Part shown: positions 54,571 to 62,427 of the stretch, piece after piece | Layout: each line of letters begins with the position of its first letter | How positions within the stretch are numbered: position 1 is the stretch's first letter | Assembly (NCBI RefSeq): GCF_012910805.1 | Contig: NZ_WTVK01000005.1 | Location: forward strand, 62,001-126,000 | Direction of reading: 5' to 3' | DNA length: 64,000 nt | Source: Aromatoleum evansii | GTDB taxonomy: Bacteria > Pseudomonadota > Gammaproteobacteria > Burkholderiales > Rhodocyclaceae | Program-made: the position numbers and the translations under genes | The notes under the pieces: model-generated | The model's input: only the letters and a program-made list of their open reading frames with translations | Database searches by the model: none | Told to the model about the DNA's origin: nothing

Positions 54571-56489
54571 GCGGATTTCGCCTGTGTCGCGTCGGTGCCG
54601 CGGCTGCGCGCGACGAGTTCGCGACGCTTCAGCCACACCAGCAGCAGCGAGATCGCCGCGGGCGTGACGCCCTGGATGCGACCGGCCTGGCCGATGGTTT
54701 CGGGTTTGTGCAGATTGAGCTTCTGCTGCACTTCCTTGGACAGGCCGCGCACCTCGGCGTAGTCGAGCCCGGCGGGCAGGCGGGTCGATTCGGCCTGCAG
54801 CTGCTTGGCGACCTCGTCCTGCTGGCGGTCGATGTAGCCCTGGTACTTGGCGGCGATCTCGAGCTGCTCGATGACCTGCGGGTCGGTTTCCGGATCCTCC
54901 GGCGCGCCGGGCAGCGTCATGAGGTCCGCATAACGGGTGTTCGGACGGCGCAGCAGTTCGAAGAAGCGGTATTCGCGTTCGAGCGCCTTGCCGACGACGC
55001 GCTCGGCGTCCGCAGCAGGAACGCGGTCGGGAACCGCCCAGGTGGCTTTCAGGCGTGCCGTTTCGCGTTCGATCGCCTCACGCTTGCGGCAGAAGGCCTC
55101 CCAGCGGACGTCGTCGACGAGGCCAAGCTCGCGGCCCTTCTCGGTCAGGCGCAGGTCGGCATTGTCTTCGCGCAGGGACAGGCGGTATTCGGCGCGCGAC
55201 GTGAACATGCGATAGGGCTCGGCGACGCCGCGGGTAATGAGGTCGTCGACGAGCACGCCTAGGTAGGCTTCGTCGCGGCGCGGGCACCAGGCTTCGCGTC
55301 CCTGCACCTGCAGCGCGGCGTTGGCACCGGCCAGCAGCCCCTGCGCGGCCGCTTCCTCGTAGCCGGTGGTGCCGTTGATCTGGCCGGCGAAGAAGAGGCC
55401 GTGGAAGGTCTTGGTCTCGAGGCTGCTCTTGAGGTTGCGCGGGTCGAAGTAGTCGTATTCGATGGCGTAGCCGGGACGCAGGATGTGGGCGTTTTCGAGG
55501 CCGCGGATCGAGCGCACGACGGCGAGCTGGACATCGAAGGGCAGGGACGTCGAGATGCCGTTGGGGTAGATCTCGTGCGTGTCCAGGCCCTCGGGCTCGA
55601 GGAAGATGTTGTGGCTGTCCTTGTCGGCGAAGCGGTGGATCTTGTCCTCGATCGAGGGGCAGTAGCGCGGGCCGACACCCTCGATGACGCCGGAGTACAT
55701 CGGCGAGCGGTCGAGGTTGGCGCGGATGATGTCGTGCGTGCGCTCGTTGGTGTGCGTGATCCAGCACGGGAGCTGGCGCGGGTGCTGCGCGGCCGAGCCG
55801 AGGAAGCTGAACACGGGCACCGGGTCGTCGCCGGGCTGCTCCTGCATCACCGAGAAGTCTATCGTGCGGGCGTCGAGGCGCGGCGGCGTGCCGGTCTTGA
55901 GGCGCCCCTGCGGGAGCTTGAGTTCCTTGAGGCGCCGGCCGAGCGAGATCGCCGGGGGATCGCCGGCGCGGCCGGCGGAGTAGTGCTCGAGGCCGACGTG
56001 CACGAGGCCGTTGAGGAAGGTGCCGGCGGTGAGGACGACGGCGGGGGCCTCGAAGGCGAGGCCGATCTGCGTGACGACGCCGGTGACGCGATCGCCGACG
56101 ACGGTGATGTCGTCGACGGCCTGCTGGAACAGCCACAGGTTGGGCTGGTTCTCGAGGCGGCGACGGATCGCGGCCTTGTAGAGCACGCGATCGGCCTGGG
56201 CGCGGGTGGCGCGCACGGCCGGGCCTTTCGAGGCGTTGAGGATGCGGAACTGGATGCCGCCCTCGTCGGTGGCGGCGGCCATCGCGCCGCCGAGGGCGTC
56301 GACCTCCTTGACCAGGTGGCCCTTGCCGATGCCGCCGATCGAGGGGTTGCAGCTCATCTGGCCGAGGGTCTCGATGTTGTGCGTGAGCAGCAGGGTTTTC
56401 GCGCCCATGCGGGCGGACGCAAGCGCGGCCTCGGTGCCGGCATGGCCACCACCGACAACGATGACATCGAAACGGGAGGGATAGAGCAT
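54567..56489 (-). CDS. mnmG: tRNA uridine-34 carboxymethylaminomethyl enzyme MnmG (GidA)
   Basis: 640 aa. FAD-binding [44 protein letters not shown]-free [25 protein letters not shown] (noted in parts) and the C-terminal helical domain [19 protein letters not shown]. With MnmE it modifies U34 in several tRNAs. It heads the cluster leading to rsmG, parAB and atp. The 150 bp upstream hold a parS-like repeat but no clear DnaA boxes. Confidence 0.95.
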   Translation of the reverse strand: MLYPSRFDVIVVGGGHAGTEAALASARMGAKTLLLTHNIETLGQMSCNPSIGGIGKGHLVKEVDALGGAMAAATDEGGIQFRILNASKGPAVRATRAQADRVLYKAAIRRRLENQPNLWLFQQAVDDITVVGDRVTGVVTQIGLAFEAPAVVLTAGTFLNGLVHVGLEHYSAGRAGDPPAISLGRRLKELKLPQGRLKTGTPPRLDARTIDFSVMQEQPGDDPVPVFSFLGSAAQHPRQLPCWITHTNERTHDIIRANLDRSPMYSGVIEGVGPRYCPSIEDKIHRFADKDSHNIFLEPEGLDTHEIYPNGISTSLPFDVQLAVVRSIRGLENAHILRPGYAIEYDYFDPRNLKSSLETKTFHGLFFAGQINGTTGYEEAAAQGLLAGANAALQVQGREAWCPRRDEAYLGVLVDDLITRGVAEPYRMFTSRAEYRLSLREDNADLRLTEKGRELGLVDDVRWEAFCRKREAIERETARLKATWAVPDRVPAADAERVVGKALEREYRFFELLRRPNTRYADLMTLPGAPEDPETDPQVIEQLEIAAKYQGYIDRQQDEVAKQLQAESTRLPAGLDYAEVRGLSKEVQQKLNLHKPETIGQAGRIQGVTPAAISLLLVWLKRRELVARSRGTDATQAKSA

Positions 56490-56555
56490 GGCGCACCCCG
56501 GCGCAGATGAAGCGAAGGACGCGCGATTTTACGCTGTTGCGGTGCGAAAGCCTAG

Positions 56556-56584
56556 TGTTCCGCGAAAATGTTTCACGAAAAACC
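56556..56584 (+). promoter_or_regulatory. parS-like tandem half-sites upstream of mnmG
   Basis: Two 13-bp direct units, TGTTCCGCGAAAA and TGTTTCACGAAAA, sit side by side. The second with the next bases, TGTTTCACGAAAAACC, matches 13 of 16 bases of the parS consensus TGTTTCACGTGAAACA. A ParB binding site at this origin-proximal place would be expected, but the palindrome is broken on one side. Confidence 0.4.
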
Positions 56585-56639
56585 TACGCACAAACAGCAA
56601 CTTGCGTGACACATTCGCGCCATCGCCACCCGTAGGTGC

Positions 56640-58253
56640 TCAGCGGCGGGCGAGCCTGACCACCTGCGCCTGCACGAGCCGGGCCATCGCGTCGGCCCGC
56701 CCGGACTCGACCTCCTCGCCGTCGCGGTAGAGCAGGGCGACGTCGAGGGGGCCGCCGCCCACGGCCCGCACGGCGACGTTGTCGGGGCTGATCGTGACGC
56801 GCCCCAGGCGTCGCTCGGTGGGCCAGTCGAGATGCAGGTAGCTGTGATAGACCAGTTCGGAACAGACGATCCGGTTCGTCGACTCGACATCGAAATTGAA
56901 GTCGTAGCCCTTGCCCACCTGACGCAGCGCCTGCAGGACGATTTCGGCGCGCTGGGCGTGGGAGAGCTCGTCCTGACGCAGCAGCGCGAGGTCGTCGACG
57001 TTGAGGAAGTGCGCGAGCGTGTTCATCTCGACGCCCGAGCGCAGGGCCTCGACGACGCCCCGACCGGCCCGTATCTTCTCCTGCAGCGGACGCACGACGG
57101 GATGGTCCCAGACGCCGAGCTCGCGCAGCTCGGCTTCGCTGCCGACCCACACGGCGACGTGGCCCCAGTGCCCGGGAATGAAGGCGTCGGTGAGGCGGAA
57201 CGGCGTCTTTTCGAGCAGGATGTCGCCGGCCCGCGCGGTGGCGGCGACTTTCGCCAGCACCGACGGACGCGCATCGAGCTTGCCGCGGCGGCTCTCGACG
57301 AGACCGACCGCATTGCCGAACAGCAGGCTGGAGACGTGCACGCCGTCCTTGCTCAGGCCGGCGAAGGCGTCGGCGCCAAGCGTGGAGAACATGCCGAGCA
57401 TGTTGCCGACGAATTCGAGCGGTCGGACGTGGCGGACGACGTTGCGCGAGGGGCTTTGGTCGATAAGCTGGGCGAGGTAGCGGAAGGCCTCGTCGCCGTT
57501 CTCTTCTTCCAGCGCACCCGCGGGTGCGTGCTCCTCCAGCCACATCAGGGCCCGACGCACGCGACTGCGGTTCTCGGGCGATGCGAAGGACGCGGCGATC
57601 CTGTTCAGTTCGCCACCGGGGAGCGCAAAGCCGCTGTCGGCGCGGTTGAGGTGCTGGCGCAGGACCGGATCGGAGCGATACAGGGAGATCACGGAGAGGT
57701 AGTTGTCGTACAGCACGAGCGCCGCCGACAGCGACATCGCGATGCCGGTGGCCTGGCGGCGCGCGGCCTGCGGGTCGTCGGGGACGGGCTCGTCGAGCCA
57801 GCATTCGTGCGCGAGGCTGATCCGGTAGAGCGCGGCGCGCTGTTCGAGCATGGCCACGGCGCCCTGGTTGAGACGCAGCAGGTCGCGACCGGAAAGCGCC
57901 TGACGATGCGCGATCTTGTCGCGCAGCTCGTCGAGCAGGCGGATGGAACGCGCCCGCATGGCGAGGGCTTCCTCGACCAGCCCCTGATAGGCGAGCACTT
58001 CGCGCGTCTGGGCGCGCTGCTGCTCGTCGGGGGGGCCGCCGCGGAATTCCGCGCGGTGCCGGCTGCATTCCTCGCCACCGCCCAGCCTTGCGCGCTCGAC
58101 GGCGGTGCCGGGCGCCTCCGCGGACAGGCGGTAGGCCGGGTCGATGTCGCGTTCGAGCGCAACGGCGCTCGCGCAATGCAGACCGAGGATCAGCCCCGCC
58201 GCCCCCAGCTTCAGTACCCCACGACATCCCGCCGCGATCGCCCGCACGCCCAT
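56640..58253 (-). CDS. YiiX/YebB-like NlpC/P60-superfamily hydrolase, exported
   Basis: 537 aa from ATG 58253 (a longer frame to 58340 is possible). A signal peptide ends near CASAVALE. The first 300 residues are helical. The C-terminal domain has the permuted papain-like pattern: GDILLEKTPFR, HWGHVAVWVGSEAEL (His) and RIVCSELVYHSYLHL (Cys). This matches YiiX/DUF830 proteins, thought to hydrolyse lipid or amide bonds in the periplasm; the substrate is unknown. It is upstream of the mnmG cluster on the same strand. Confidence 0.75.
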   Translation of the reverse strand: MGVRAIAAGCRGVLKLGAAGLILGLHCASAVALERDIDPAYRLSAEAPGTAVERARLGGGEECSRHRAEFRGGPPDEQQRAQTREVLAYQGLVEEALAMRARSIRLLDELRDKIAHRQALSGRDLLRLNQGAVAMLEQRAALYRISLAHECWLDEPVPDDPQAARRQATGIAMSLSAALVLYDNYLSVISLYRSDPVLRQHLNRADSGFALPGGELNRIAASFASPENRSRVRRALMWLEEHAPAGALEEENGDEAFRYLAQLIDQSPSRNVVRHVRPLEFVGNMLGMFSTLGADAFAGLSKDGVHVSSLLFGNAVGLVESRRGKLDARPSVLAKVAATARAGDILLEKTPFRLTDAFIPGHWGHVAVWVGSEAELRELGVWDHPVVRPLQEKIRAGRGVVEALRSGVEMNTLAHFLNVDDLALLRQDELSHAQRAEIVLQALRQVGKGYDFNFDVESTNRIVCSELVYHSYLHLDWPTERRLGRVTISPDNVAVRAVGGGPLDVALLYRDGEEVESGRADAMARLVQAQVVRLARR

Positions 58254-58461
58254 GCTTCCCGTCACCCCATCCGTTTGCGCGGCGCCCGGCATGACCTCGC
58301 GATCTGGCGCGACAGGGACGGCGGGCACCGCGATACGCACGTCATATTAGCGAGTCTTCCCGCGGTTCGCCACCGGCATGGCGGCACACGCCGACGTTGC
58401 CAACCCTGCCGGCGTTGGGGATACTCCGGGACTTTTCGCGCCAGCGCCCAGCGAGCACTCC

Positions 58462-58803
58462 ATGTCCGACATCCCGTCCTGCCCCCAATGCACCCTCGAG
58501 AACACCTACCCCGACGGTGCGAACTACGTGTGCGCCGACTGCGGCTACGAATGGCCGATGGCCGAGGCCGCAGCACCCGCGGATGAGGGCGAGGCGCTCG
58601 TCAAGGATGCCAACGGCAACGTGCTGCAGAACGGCGACTCGGTGGTGCTGATCAAGGACCTGAAGGTGAAGGGTTCGTCGATCACGCTGAAGGTCGGCAC
58701 CAAGGTGAAGAGCATCCGTCTCGTCGGCGGCGACCATGAAGTCGACTGCAGGATGGACGCCGGCAACTTCATGCTGAAGGCCTGCTACCTTAAGAAGGTG
58801 TGA
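58462..58803 (+). CDS. yjdM: zinc-ribbon protein YjdM/PhnA family
   Basis: 113 aa. The N-terminal zinc ribbon is CPQCTLENTY...CADCGYEW; the C-terminal domain is VKDANGNVLQNGDSVVLIKDLKVKG, VGTKVKSIRLVGGDHEVDCR and MLKACYLKKV. The family was once named for phosphonate use but is not a phosphonoacetate hydrolase; its role is unclear. ATG 58462 was chosen by match to the family N-terminus. It is convergent with gltL. Confidence 0.9.
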   Translation: MSDIPSCPQCTLENTYPDGANYVCADCGYEWPMAEAAAPADEGEALVKDANGNVLQNGDSVVLIKDLKVKGSSITLKVGTKVKSIRLVGGDHEVDCRMDAGNFMLKACYLKKV

Positions 58804-58804
58804 T

Positions 58805-58829
58805 CATCGGGGCGCGGCGCGCCCCGATG
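58805..58829. terminator. hairpin between convergent yjdM and gltL
   Basis: CATCGGGGCGC (58805-58815) and GCGCCCCGATG (58819-58829) form an 11-bp perfect stem with a 3-nt loop in the 28-bp gap. It can serve both transcripts, though there is no U tract. Confidence 0.55.
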
Positions 58830-58831
58830 CC

Positions 58832-59560
58832 TCAGTGATTGAGGATCTTCGCGAGGAAGGTCTGCGCGCGTTCGGAACGCGGCTGGCCGAAGAAATCTTC
58901 CTTTGCGGCGTCCTCGACGATGGCACCACGGTCCATGAAGATCACGCGGTTGGCGACCTTGCGCGCGAAGCCCATCTCGTGCGTGACGCACATCATCGTC
59001 ATGCCCTCCTGGGCGAGCTGGACCATGACGTCGAGCACCTCGTTGATCATCTCGGGGTCTAGCGCCGAGGTCGGTTCGTCGAACAGCATGCAGATCGGGT
59101 CCATCGCGAGCGCGCGGGCGATCGCGACACGCTGCTGCTGCCCCCCCGAGAGCTGGCCGGGAAACTTCGCCGCCTGATTCTTGAGGCCGACGCGGTCGAG
59201 GAGCTTGAGACCCTTGTCGACCGCCTCCTCCCTGCCGCGGCCGAGCACCTTGATCTGCGCGATCGCGAGGTTGTCGGTGATCGTCATGTGCGGGAAGAGC
59301 TCGAAGTTCTGGAACACCATGCCGACCTTGGCGCGCAGCTTGGGCAGGTCGGTCTTCGGATCCTCGACCGCGATGCCATTGACGACGATGCTGCCCTGCT
59401 GGAAGGGTTCGAGCGCATTGACGCACTTGATCAGCGTCGATTTACCCGATCCCGAGGGGCCGCACACCACCACCACCTCACTCTTGCCGACCTGGGTCGT
59501 GCAGTCGGTCAGCACCTGGAAGCTGCCGTACCACTTCGAAACGTTCTTGATCTCGATCAT
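58832..59560 (-). CDS. gltL: glutamate/aspartate ABC transporter ATP-binding protein GltL
   Basis: 242 aa. Walker [14 protein letters not shown], signature [15 protein letters not shown] and Walker [16 protein letters not shown]. It is an ABC ATPase of the polar amino-acid family, driving uptake with the GltJ/K permeases and GltI. It is last in gltI-J-K-L, 18 nt after gltK. Confidence 0.93.
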   Translation of the reverse strand: MIEIKNVSKWYGSFQVLTDCTTQVGKSEVVVVCGPSGSGKSTLIKCVNALEPFQQGSIVVNGIAVEDPKTDLPKLRAKVGMVFQNFELFPHMTITDNLAIAQIKVLGRGREEAVDKGLKLLDRVGLKNQAAKFPGQLSGGQQQRVAIARALAMDPICMLFDEPTSALDPEMINEVLDVMVQLAQEGMTMMCVTHEMGFARKVANRVIFMDRGAIVEDAAKEDFFGQPRSERAQTFLAKILNH

Positions 59561-59578
59561 CGTTGGTGGCTCCGTTAC

Positions 59579-60259
59579 TTAGCGGATGATGGCGATGCGC
59601 GACTGCAGCCGCTTCACGAGGCGCGAGAGCGTGAAGCAGATGACGAAATAGACGACGGCGACGGTGGTGTACATCTCGACCGGGCGCAGGTCGCGCTGCG
59701 TGATCTTGTCGGCGGCGCCGAAGAAGTCGGTCGCGCCGATCGCATACACGAGCGACACGTCCTGGAACAGGATGATGGTCTGCGTGAGCAACACCGGCAG
59801 CATGTTGCGGAAGGCCTGCGGCAACACGACGTGGCGCATCGTCTGGCCGTAGGTGAAGCCGAGCGCGTAACCCGCGGCAATCTGGCCCTTGGGGATGGAC
59901 TGGATGCCCGAGCGCATGATTTCCGAGTAGTACGCGGCCTCGAAGATCGTGAAGGTGAAATAGGCCGAGTTGGCGGCGCCTATCGGCGTCGATTTGCCGG
60001 TGATCATCTGCAACACGAGCGGGATGATCAGGTAGAAGGCGAGGATTACCTGCACCAGCGGCACGCTGCGGAAGACGTTGACGTAGCCGGCGGCGAACCA
60101 TTGCAGCGGCGCGATCGAGGACAGGCGCATCAGCGCGAGCACGGTGCCGATTAGGATGCCGCCGATCATCGCGGTGACGGTGACCTGCAGCGTGTAGCGC
60201 AGGCCTTCGGCGAGGAAGGCCCAGTTCTGCGTGATGACCGAGAAGTCGAAGTCGCTCAT
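59579..60259 (-). CDS. gltK: glutamate/aspartate ABC permease GltK
   Basis: 226 aa. Five helices and the polar amino-acid permease EAA region (YYSEIMRSGIQSIPKGQIAAGYALGF); also FRSVPLVQVILAFYLIIPLV. It makes half of the membrane channel. ATG 60259 was chosen (MSDFDFSVITQNW); the longer frame overlaps gltJ. Confidence 0.92.
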   Translation of the reverse strand: MSDFDFSVITQNWAFLAEGLRYTLQVTVTAMIGGILIGTVLALMRLSSIAPLQWFAAGYVNVFRSVPLVQVILAFYLIIPLVLQMITGKSTPIGAANSAYFTFTIFEAAYYSEIMRSGIQSIPKGQIAAGYALGFTYGQTMRHVVLPQAFRNMLPVLLTQTIILFQDVSLVYAIGATDFFGAADKITQRDLRPVEMYTTVAVVYFVICFTLSRLVKRLQSRIAIIR

Positions 60260-60261
60260 GA

Positions 60262-60999
60262 TCACTTGCCTCCCTTCTGGCCGACGATGAGGCCGGGCAC
60301 TCGCGTGCGGGCCTCGACGAAGGCGAGGATGCGGTTCATGACGAAGGCGAGGATGAAGTAGGCCATCGTGACGACGATGGTGATCTCGAGCACCTGCGAG
60401 GTCTTCTCGATGATCTGCTTGTACTGGAAGTAGAGCTCGAGGATGCCGACCGCGTAGGTCACGGCCGAGTTCTTGAAGATGTTCATCGCCTCCGACGTGA
60501 GCGCCGGCAGCACGATGCGATAGGCCATCGGCAGGCGCACGTAGCGGTAGGTCTGCCACTCGGTGAAGCCGAGCGCGAGGCCGGCAAAGCGCTGGCCGCG
60601 CGACAGCGAGTTGATGCCCGCCTTGACCTGCTCGGCGATGCGCGCCGCGGTGTACAGGCCCAGGCCGACGATGGCGATGACGAAATAGGGCAGGTCCTGC
60701 TTCATCCACAGGCCAAGCTTTTCGGGCACCAGCTCGGGCACGACGAAGAACCACATGAAGAGCTGGACGATCAGCGGGACGTTGCGGAAGAGGTCGACGT
60801 AGGCGTCGCCGAGGCCGACGAGCCAGCGCTTCGGCGTCGTGCGCATGACGCCGAGGGCCGAACCGAGGATCAGCGCGACGGCGAGCGAGGCGAGCGAAAC
60901 GAAGGTGGTCCAGCCGAGGCCGGACAGGATCCAGTCGTAGTACTTGAGACCGTCGTCGGTCTCCTGGAAGAAGAACATCCAGTCCCAATGGTAGTTCAT
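60262..60999 (-). CDS. gltJ: glutamate/aspartate ABC permease GltJ
   Basis: 245 aa. Permease homologous to gltK: VSLASLAVALILGSALGVMR, LFRNVPLIVQLFMWFFVVPEL and the EAA loop (AARIAEQVKAGINSLSRGQRFAGLALGF). It pairs with GltK. It starts 10 bp beyond a GC hairpin that follows gltI. Confidence 0.92.
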   Translation of the reverse strand: MNYHWDWMFFFQETDDGLKYYDWILSGLGWTTFVSLASLAVALILGSALGVMRTTPKRWLVGLGDAYVDLFRNVPLIVQLFMWFFVVPELVPEKLGLWMKQDLPYFVIAIVGLGLYTAARIAEQVKAGINSLSRGQRFAGLALGFTEWQTYRYVRLPMAYRIVLPALTSEAMNIFKNSAVTYAVGILELYFQYKQIIEKTSQVLEITIVVTMAYFILAFVMNRILAFVEARTRVPGLIVGQKGGK

Positions 61000-61054
61000 G
61001 CGAACTCCCCTCCCTGGGCGGCGCGCGGGCGCCGGGTTTGTCGGATGTCGGGTC

Positions 61055-61078
61055 GCGGCGGCCGTCTCCGGCCGCCGC
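61055..61078 (-). terminator. intercistronic stem-loop between gltI and gltJ
   Basis: GCGGCGGCC and GGCCGCCGC pair (9 bp, 6-nt loop) between gltI and gltJ. Such hairpins after binding-protein genes usually protect the upstream message and reduce read-through, giving excess binding protein. Confidence 0.55.
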
Positions 61079-61089
61079 GCGCGGGCCGC

Positions 61090-61986
61090 TTATTCGACGC
61101 CCTTGTCGGTCGGGTTCTGGAACGCAGCCTTCACCGCCGCGCTCATCGGGAAGTTGAGGTTCACGTTGCGCGGCGGGATCGGGTTCATGAACCACTTGGC
61201 GTACAGCTTCTCGGCCTCGCCGGACTTCATCAGGCCGGTGAGCGTCTTGTCGACTATCGCCTTGATCGGTGCGTCGTCCTTGCGCATCATGACCGCATAG
61301 GGTTCGTCACGCAGCGAGGGACCGACGATCTCGAACATCGCGGGATTCTTGGAGCTGGCGATCAGGCCGGCGAGCAGGATGTCATCCATGACGAAGGCGG
61401 CGGCGCGGGCGCTCTCGACCATCAGGAAGGAGTCGGCGTGGTCCTTGCCGTAGATGTTCCTGACGTCGATGGTCTTGCCCTTCTCGTTCATCTTGATGAG
61501 CTGGTCGGACGTCGTCCCCGTGGTGGTGACGACCGGCTTGCCGTTGAGGTCGCCGATGTCCTTGACGCCGGAATCCTTGCGCACGGCCATGCGCACGCTG
61601 GTGACGAAGTAGGCCACCGAGAAGCCGACCTGCTGCTGGCGCGCGACGCTGTTGGTGGTGGAGCCGCACTCGAGGTCGATGGTGCCGTTCTGCATCAGCG
61701 GAATGCGGTTCTGCGAGGTCACCGCCTGGTAATTCACCTGCAGGCTGGGCATCTTCAGCTCGGCCTTGATCGCATCGATGACCTTGGCGCACAGGTCCAT
61801 CGCGTAGCCGACGGGCTTCTGGTTGGCGTCGAGGTAGGAGAAGGGCACCGAGGATTCGCGGTGGCCGATCGTGATCGCGCCCGAATCCTTGATCTTCTGC
61901 AGTGTGCCGGTGAGCTGGGCGTGGGCGGGAGCGGCGAGGACGGCGACGGAGAGGCACAGGGCGAGGGCGGTGAGGGACTTGCGCAT
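61090..61986 (-). CDS. gltI: glutamate/aspartate periplasmic binding protein GltI
   Basis: 298 aa. A signal peptide (LTALALCLSVAVLAAPAHA) then an SBP_bac_3 domain: TLQKIKDSGAITIGHRESS, VPFSYLDANQKPVGYAMDLC, IDLECGSTTNSVARQQQVGFS and GDLNGKPVVTTTGTTSDQLI. It binds Glu/Asp in the periplasm for GltJKL. ATG 61986 follows GGAG at 8 nt. Confidence 0.93.
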   Translation of the reverse strand: MRKSLTALALCLSVAVLAAPAHAQLTGTLQKIKDSGAITIGHRESSVPFSYLDANQKPVGYAMDLCAKVIDAIKAELKMPSLQVNYQAVTSQNRIPLMQNGTIDLECGSTTNSVARQQQVGFSVAYFVTSVRMAVRKDSGVKDIGDLNGKPVVTTTGTTSDQLIKMNEKGKTIDVRNIYGKDHADSFLMVESARAAAFVMDDILLAGLIASSKNPAMFEIVGPSLRDEPYAVMMRKDDAPIKAIVDKTLTGLMKSGEAEKLYAKWFMNPIPPRNVNLNFPMSAAVKAAFQNPTDKGVE

Positions 61987-62156
61987 GAACGGACTCCAAT
62001 TGTGTTGGTTCGGAAATGCGGAGGACGGCTCTTTTGCCCGGTGAGGCGTGAGCAGCGCGGCGGGTGACGGCCGCCCACGCCCATCGTAAGGCATGGCGGG
62101 GCTCGCGGGCATAGGGATCAACCCGAGTCTCCGTGCGGGCTTGCGCTCGGACGGAT

Positions 62157-62208
62157 TTACACATTGTAACCGGCACTGTCCCAATGTCCGCGGCATTCTG
62201 GGGACAGT
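62157..62208 (-). promoter_or_regulatory. palindromic region upstream of gltI, possible promoter/operator
   Basis: The 440-bp gap 61987-62427 holds no gene. Within it, on the minus strand TACAAT (62168-62163) lies 16 nt after CGGACA, a weak promoter pair, and an imperfect palindrome ACTGTCCC-AATG...CATT-GGGGACAGT spans 62175-62208. A plus-strand TATAGT at 62355-62360 could serve the WD40 gene. All roles are tentative. Confidence 0.3.
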
Positions 62209-62427
62209 CGCCCGGGGGGCGCAGCCGCGCGGGGACGCGCGCTTCATCCGCGCGCGGGCGTCGCGGACGCGGCAGTGGATCGACGCGCCGGACGCGATGT
62301 ATGGTTGTCGGGGCACACGTGACCGAACTCCTTCGAACGGGAGCGTGCTTCAAATATAGTTCAGCGGCGGGGAGGCGCCAGATCGCCTGGCGGCGCGCCT
62401 CGCGGCGAATCGGCGAGGAGGACGGTG

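Noticed and set aside
56490-56639. oriC in the mnmG upstream gap
   Set aside because: No TTATCCACA-type DnaA boxes or AT-rich unwinding region were found in these 150 bp.
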